From: Deltaproteobacteria bacterium
Lineage (GTDB): Bacteria; Desulfobacterota; Syntrophia; Syntrophales; UBA2210
Length of the DNA stretch: 8,006 nucleotides
Assembly (NCBI GenBank): GCA_019314085.1
Contig: JAFCZZ010000208.1
Location: 1,925 to 9,930, forward strand
Direction of reading: 5' to 3'
Each line of letters starts with the position of its first letter. Within the stretch, counting starts at the first letter, position 1. Positions 5,935 through 8,006 of this stretch are shown piece after piece. Below the pieces are notes generated by a model. The model saw nothing but the letters and a program-made list of their open reading frames with translations, was not told where the DNA came from and did no database searches. A program made the translations under genes and the position numbers.

Positions 5935-7305
5935 TTATCCGGTCTTGTGTGACCTGCTGAAGATATAACTTCCGGCGAAGAGGAGGACCGCCGAAAGGGG
6001 GATCGTATAGAGAAGCAGAGAGTCATGCCCCGAGAGTTTCAGAAAGAGCCCCGAAGTCCCTCCCCCTGTGACGGCAATGATTGCCCCTGCGGCATTCAGC
6101 CCGAGTCTGTGCACGTGAAATCCCAGCAGGATAGGGATGACAAGCCCCGCCGAGTAGACGGTGTATCCCAAGAGGAGAGAGGCGATGATCCCCTGCAATC
6201 TCAGTGCGATGATAAGAGAAAAGATCCCTGTGATCAGCACGCATACCCTGGATACCCTGAGCAGATTTTTCTCGTCGATTTTCAGCAGGGGGGCCAGTAT
6301 GTCTGCGGTAATGATAGTGCTTGTGGTGAGCAGGCAGGTGTCTGCCGAGGACATGACCGCCGCCAGGAGGGCGACAATGACGAGACCGCTCAGCCAGATC
6401 GGGATGGTATGCATGACGAGGGCCGGCAGCGCGCTCTCCGGCTGGATCCCCGGCAGGAGCACCCGCGCGGCAATCCCCGCGCCTGTTATGAGAAACGCCG
6501 TGGGGACCATGACGAAAGCGGTCAACACGAGAGACCTTCTGGCTACTTGCGGGTCCCGGGAGCAGAAGATCCTGGAGTATATGTCCGGACCGACAAGGAA
6601 TGTCGCGCCGACGAAAAAGAGGAATATCATAAGATCAGTCCACCCGAAATCGGGGCTCGTCGGAAACGAGAAGTACGAGGGCGGAAGGCTTTTTACCATT
6701 CCCGGAAGTCCGCCCGCGGCCGATATGCCGACAGTGGCGCATACGGCCACCCCCGTGATGATAAGGGTTGCCTGTATCAGATCGGTGCGCAGGATGGAAT
6801 ATTGACCGCCGAGCAGGGTATACGTGATAAAAACGGATCCGGCAATGATCATCAGCAGGGTGGCTTGCCCCGGCCATAACACCGACAGTATCTTCCCCGC
6901 CGCGATGATCTGCGCCGCTATGATTCCCATCCACGCGGCGGCGATCAGGACAGAGGAGATGATCCGTATCGCATTTCCCCCGTACTGCTTCTCGAGGATC
7001 TCGGGAAGGGTGTAGACCGCGTAGCCCCTCACCCGTTCGGCGAACCAGACGGAAAGGACCAGGAGCCCTATCGCCCCCACGAGCATCCACCATGCCCCCA
7101 CCAGCCCCTTTGAGTACCCCAGGCCGGCGATCCCTATGGTGCTTGACCCGCCTATGATGGTGGCCAGAAGCGAACCCGTCACTGCCGGGGCAGTTGCCTT
7201 TCGGTCCGCGACAAAGTAACTCGAGGCGTTCTTAATTTTTTTGAGACTCAGGAGACCGACCAGAATCATGCCCAGGAGGAAGGTTCCCACTATAATGTTG
7301 TTCAT
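5935..7305 (-). CDS. Sodium:solute symporter family (SSS) transporter, substrate unknown
   Basis: 456 residues, highly hydrophobic, with about 12-13 predicted membrane helices by eye. The start is the ATG at 7303-7305, which leads straight into the first helix (IIVGTFLLGMILVGLL); a GTG at 7356 would add 17 unlikely residues. SSS hallmarks are visible: GGSSTIGIAG (residues 52-61) in helix 2; GGQYSILRTDLIQ (166-178), the family's GGxxAVxxTDxxQ pattern; and SSADTCLL (319-326), the helix region that supplies the Na2 sodium-site hydroxyls. Members import sugars, proline, pantothenate, acetate or other solutes using the sodium gradient; nothing here identifies the substrate. The ribosome binding site is weak. 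It is followed closely by rnd on the same strand and diverges from hsp20. Confidence 0.87.
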   Translation of the reverse strand: MNNIIVGTFLLGMILVGLLSLKKIKNASSYFVADRKATAPAVTGSLLATIIGGSSTIGIAGLGYSKGLVGAWWMLVGAIGLLVLSVWFAERVRGYAVYTLPEILEKQYGGNAIRIISSVLIAAAWMGIIAAQIIAAGKILSVLWPGQATLLMIIAGSVFITYTLLGGQYSILRTDLIQATLIITGVAVCATVGISAAGGLPGMVKSLPPSYFSFPTSPDFGWTDLMIFLFFVGATFLVGPDIYSRIFCSRDPQVARRSLVLTAFVMVPTAFLITGAGIAARVLLPGIQPESALPALVMHTIPIWLSGLVIVALLAAVMSSADTCLLTTSTIITADILAPLLKIDEKNLLRVSRVCVLITGIFSLIIALRLQGIIASLLLGYTVYSAGLVIPILLGFHVHRLGLNAAGAIIAVTGGGTSGLFLKLSGHDSLLLYTIPLSAVLLFAGSYIFSRSHKTG

Positions 7306-7522
7306 GTATTTCTTTCTTGTGGCACATACGCCTAGACTGCCACGAACCCATATCACATTTTACCCGACGTGGAAAGGCTTGCACCTTTCACTGTTTTGAC
7401 GTGCTGGAGGATATCTTTCCCAAAAGGATGGTGAAGGATTCTCCGAAGGCCGCCCTCTTGACAAGAAAACAGACGTGCTTAATGTATAGCCACGAAGGAA
7501 ACATATACAAGGAGGTGACATT
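7306..7522. promoter_or_regulatory. Divergent promoter region between the symporter and hsp20
   Basis: 217 nt that must hold the promoters for both the leftward symporter/rnd pair and rightward hsp20. For the leftward genes a TAAAAT box (minus strand, about 7357-7362) is a candidate -10, without a good -35. An imperfect inverted repeat lies at 7369-7391: eight pairs with one bulged G around a 6-nt loop, followed by TGTTTTG. It could be an operator or a weak terminator. No CIRCE element (TTAGCACTC, N9, GAGTGCTAA) is present. Confidence 0.4.
7458..7485 (+). promoter_or_regulatory. Candidate promoter of hsp20
   Basis: A perfect TTGACA at 7458-7463 is followed after 16 nt by TAATGT (7480-7485), a poor -10 with three of six matches. 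The -35 could also serve a heat-shock sigma-32-type promoter (the CTTG start is present), but no CCCAT-like -10 is visible. The distance to the ATG at 7523 is suitable. Confidence 0.35.
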
Positions 7523-7957
7523 ATGAATGATGTATTAAGTTTGATTCCAAGAACGGGTTCACTCCACAGCGCGCGAGATTTCTTCGACCGGCTGTTTGAG
7601 GACGAATTGTTGCCGTTGCGCGGGGAGAAGAGCTGGGCTCCGGCCTTCGACATCTCAGAGAATGAAAAGGGATATATGATCAGTGCGGAGCTGCCTGGTA
7701 TAGATGAGAAGGACTTGGACGTGACCATTGCCGGCGGTATGCTGAGTGTGAAGGGGGAGAAGAAGCAGGAAACGGAGGAAAAGGGTGAGACCTATCACCG
7801 AATCGAGAGGACCTATGGTTCATTCCACAGGAGCTTCCGAATACCCGACGCGGTCCAGGCGGACAAGGTGGATGCAACCTACAAGGATGGCATCCTCAAG
7901 CTTGTCGTTCCCAAGGCCAAGGAAAACGCAGTGAAAAAAATACAGATAAAGAAGTAA
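7523..7957 (+). CDS. Small heat-shock protein, Hsp20/alpha-crystallin family
   Basis: 144 residues, typical for a bacterial small heat-shock protein. The ATG at 7523 has an excellent ribosome binding site, AAGGAGGTG at 7509-7517. The alpha-crystallin domain spans about residues 40-131: PAFDISENEKGY opens it, ELPGIDEKDLDVTI and LSVKGEKK follow, and YHRIERTYGSFHRSFRIP (91-108) and DGILKLVVPK (122-131) are conserved signatures. The C-terminal IxI motif that docks neighbouring dimers is present as IQI at 140-142. These proteins are ATP-independent holdases that form oligomers in the cytoplasm and keep unfolding proteins soluble. The short N-terminal arm (about 38 residues, FFDRLFEDELLP) is typical of the class. 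A further start codon lies 43 nt downstream, so an operon, perhaps with a second sHSP or other stress gene, is likely. Confidence 0.93.
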   Translation: MNDVLSLIPRTGSLHSARDFFDRLFEDELLPLRGEKSWAPAFDISENEKGYMISAELPGIDEKDLDVTIAGGMLSVKGEKKQETEEKGETYHRIERTYGSFHRSFRIPDAVQADKVDATYKDGILKLVVPKAKENAVKKIQIKK

Positions 7958-7982
7958 GACACTGCCAATAGCTGTTAACAAC

Positions 7983-8006
7983 ATGCCGTCGGGAGGTGTT
8001 ATGCCT
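7983..8006 (+). CDS. Start of a further gene, cut by the window edge
   Basis: GGGAGGTG at 7991-7998 followed by ATG at 8001 looks like the ribosome binding site and start of another gene, with only two codons visible (M-P). An in-frame ATG at 7983 exists but has no good ribosome binding site. The 43-nt gap after hsp20, with no terminator hairpin, suggests co-transcription. The product cannot be judged. Confidence 0.35.

Noticed and set aside
6025..6879. Long plus-strand open frame of 284 codons inside the symporter gene
   Set aside because: It is antisense to a well-supported SSS transporter, its product is an unnatural Arg/Asp/Gly-rich sequence, and no ribosome binding site precedes it.
7369..7391. 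Inverted repeat upstream of hsp20 as a CIRCE/HrcA or ROSE-type heat-shock element
   Set aside because: It does not match the CIRCE consensus, and it lies about 130 nt upstream of the start codon, too far to mask the ribosome binding site as a ROSE thermometer would.

Overview
The window looks like a chromosomal segment of a GC-moderate anaerobic bacterium. A Desulfobacterota (Deltaproteobacteria) relative is my best guess, from the glpABC type of glycerol-3-phosphate dehydrogenase, a PilZ gene pair behind flagellar-type promoters, and an RNase D with one HRDC domain. This is inference from gene style; no rRNA or other taxonomic marker is present.

Layout. (1) Positions 1-3144, plus strand: the 3' part of glpA, then complete glpB and glpC. 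The genes overlap or nearly touch (ATGA overlap for glpA/glpB, 5 nt between glpB and glpC), so this is one operon for the membrane-associated anaerobic glycerol-3-phosphate dehydrogenase. (2) About 3145-3393: a more AT-rich, apparently non-coding stretch. (3) 3368-5117: a diverged tandem duplication. Each unit carries a sigma-28 (FliA)-type promoter, a conserved leader of about 150 nt, a small PilZ-domain gene and the 3' end of the convergent RNase D gene. The first PilZ copy has lost 82 bp, is frameshifted and ends early. The second is intact. A remnant of the RNase D 3' end (about 24 codons) lies between the two copies. (4) 5046-7305, minus strand: a sodium:solute symporter followed 10 nt later by rnd (ribonuclease D), a likely two-gene operon. 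(5) 7306-7522: a divergent promoter region. (6) 7523-7957, plus strand: a small heat-shock protein (Hsp20), followed by a strong ribosome binding site and the start codon of another gene at the window edge.

How the parts fit together. GlpA and GlpB would form the catalytic FAD unit that oxidises sn-glycerol-3-phosphate. GlpC, with two ferredoxin-type cysteine clusters and two CCG domains, would pass electrons to the membrane quinone pool. The PilZ proteins are predicted c-di-GMP sensors, and their sigma-28-type promoters suggest co-expression with late flagellar genes, linking c-di-GMP to motility. The symporter/rnd pair and hsp20 are ordinary housekeeping or stress genes with no evident tie to the rest. 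The most interesting part is the duplicated sigma-28/PilZ unit.
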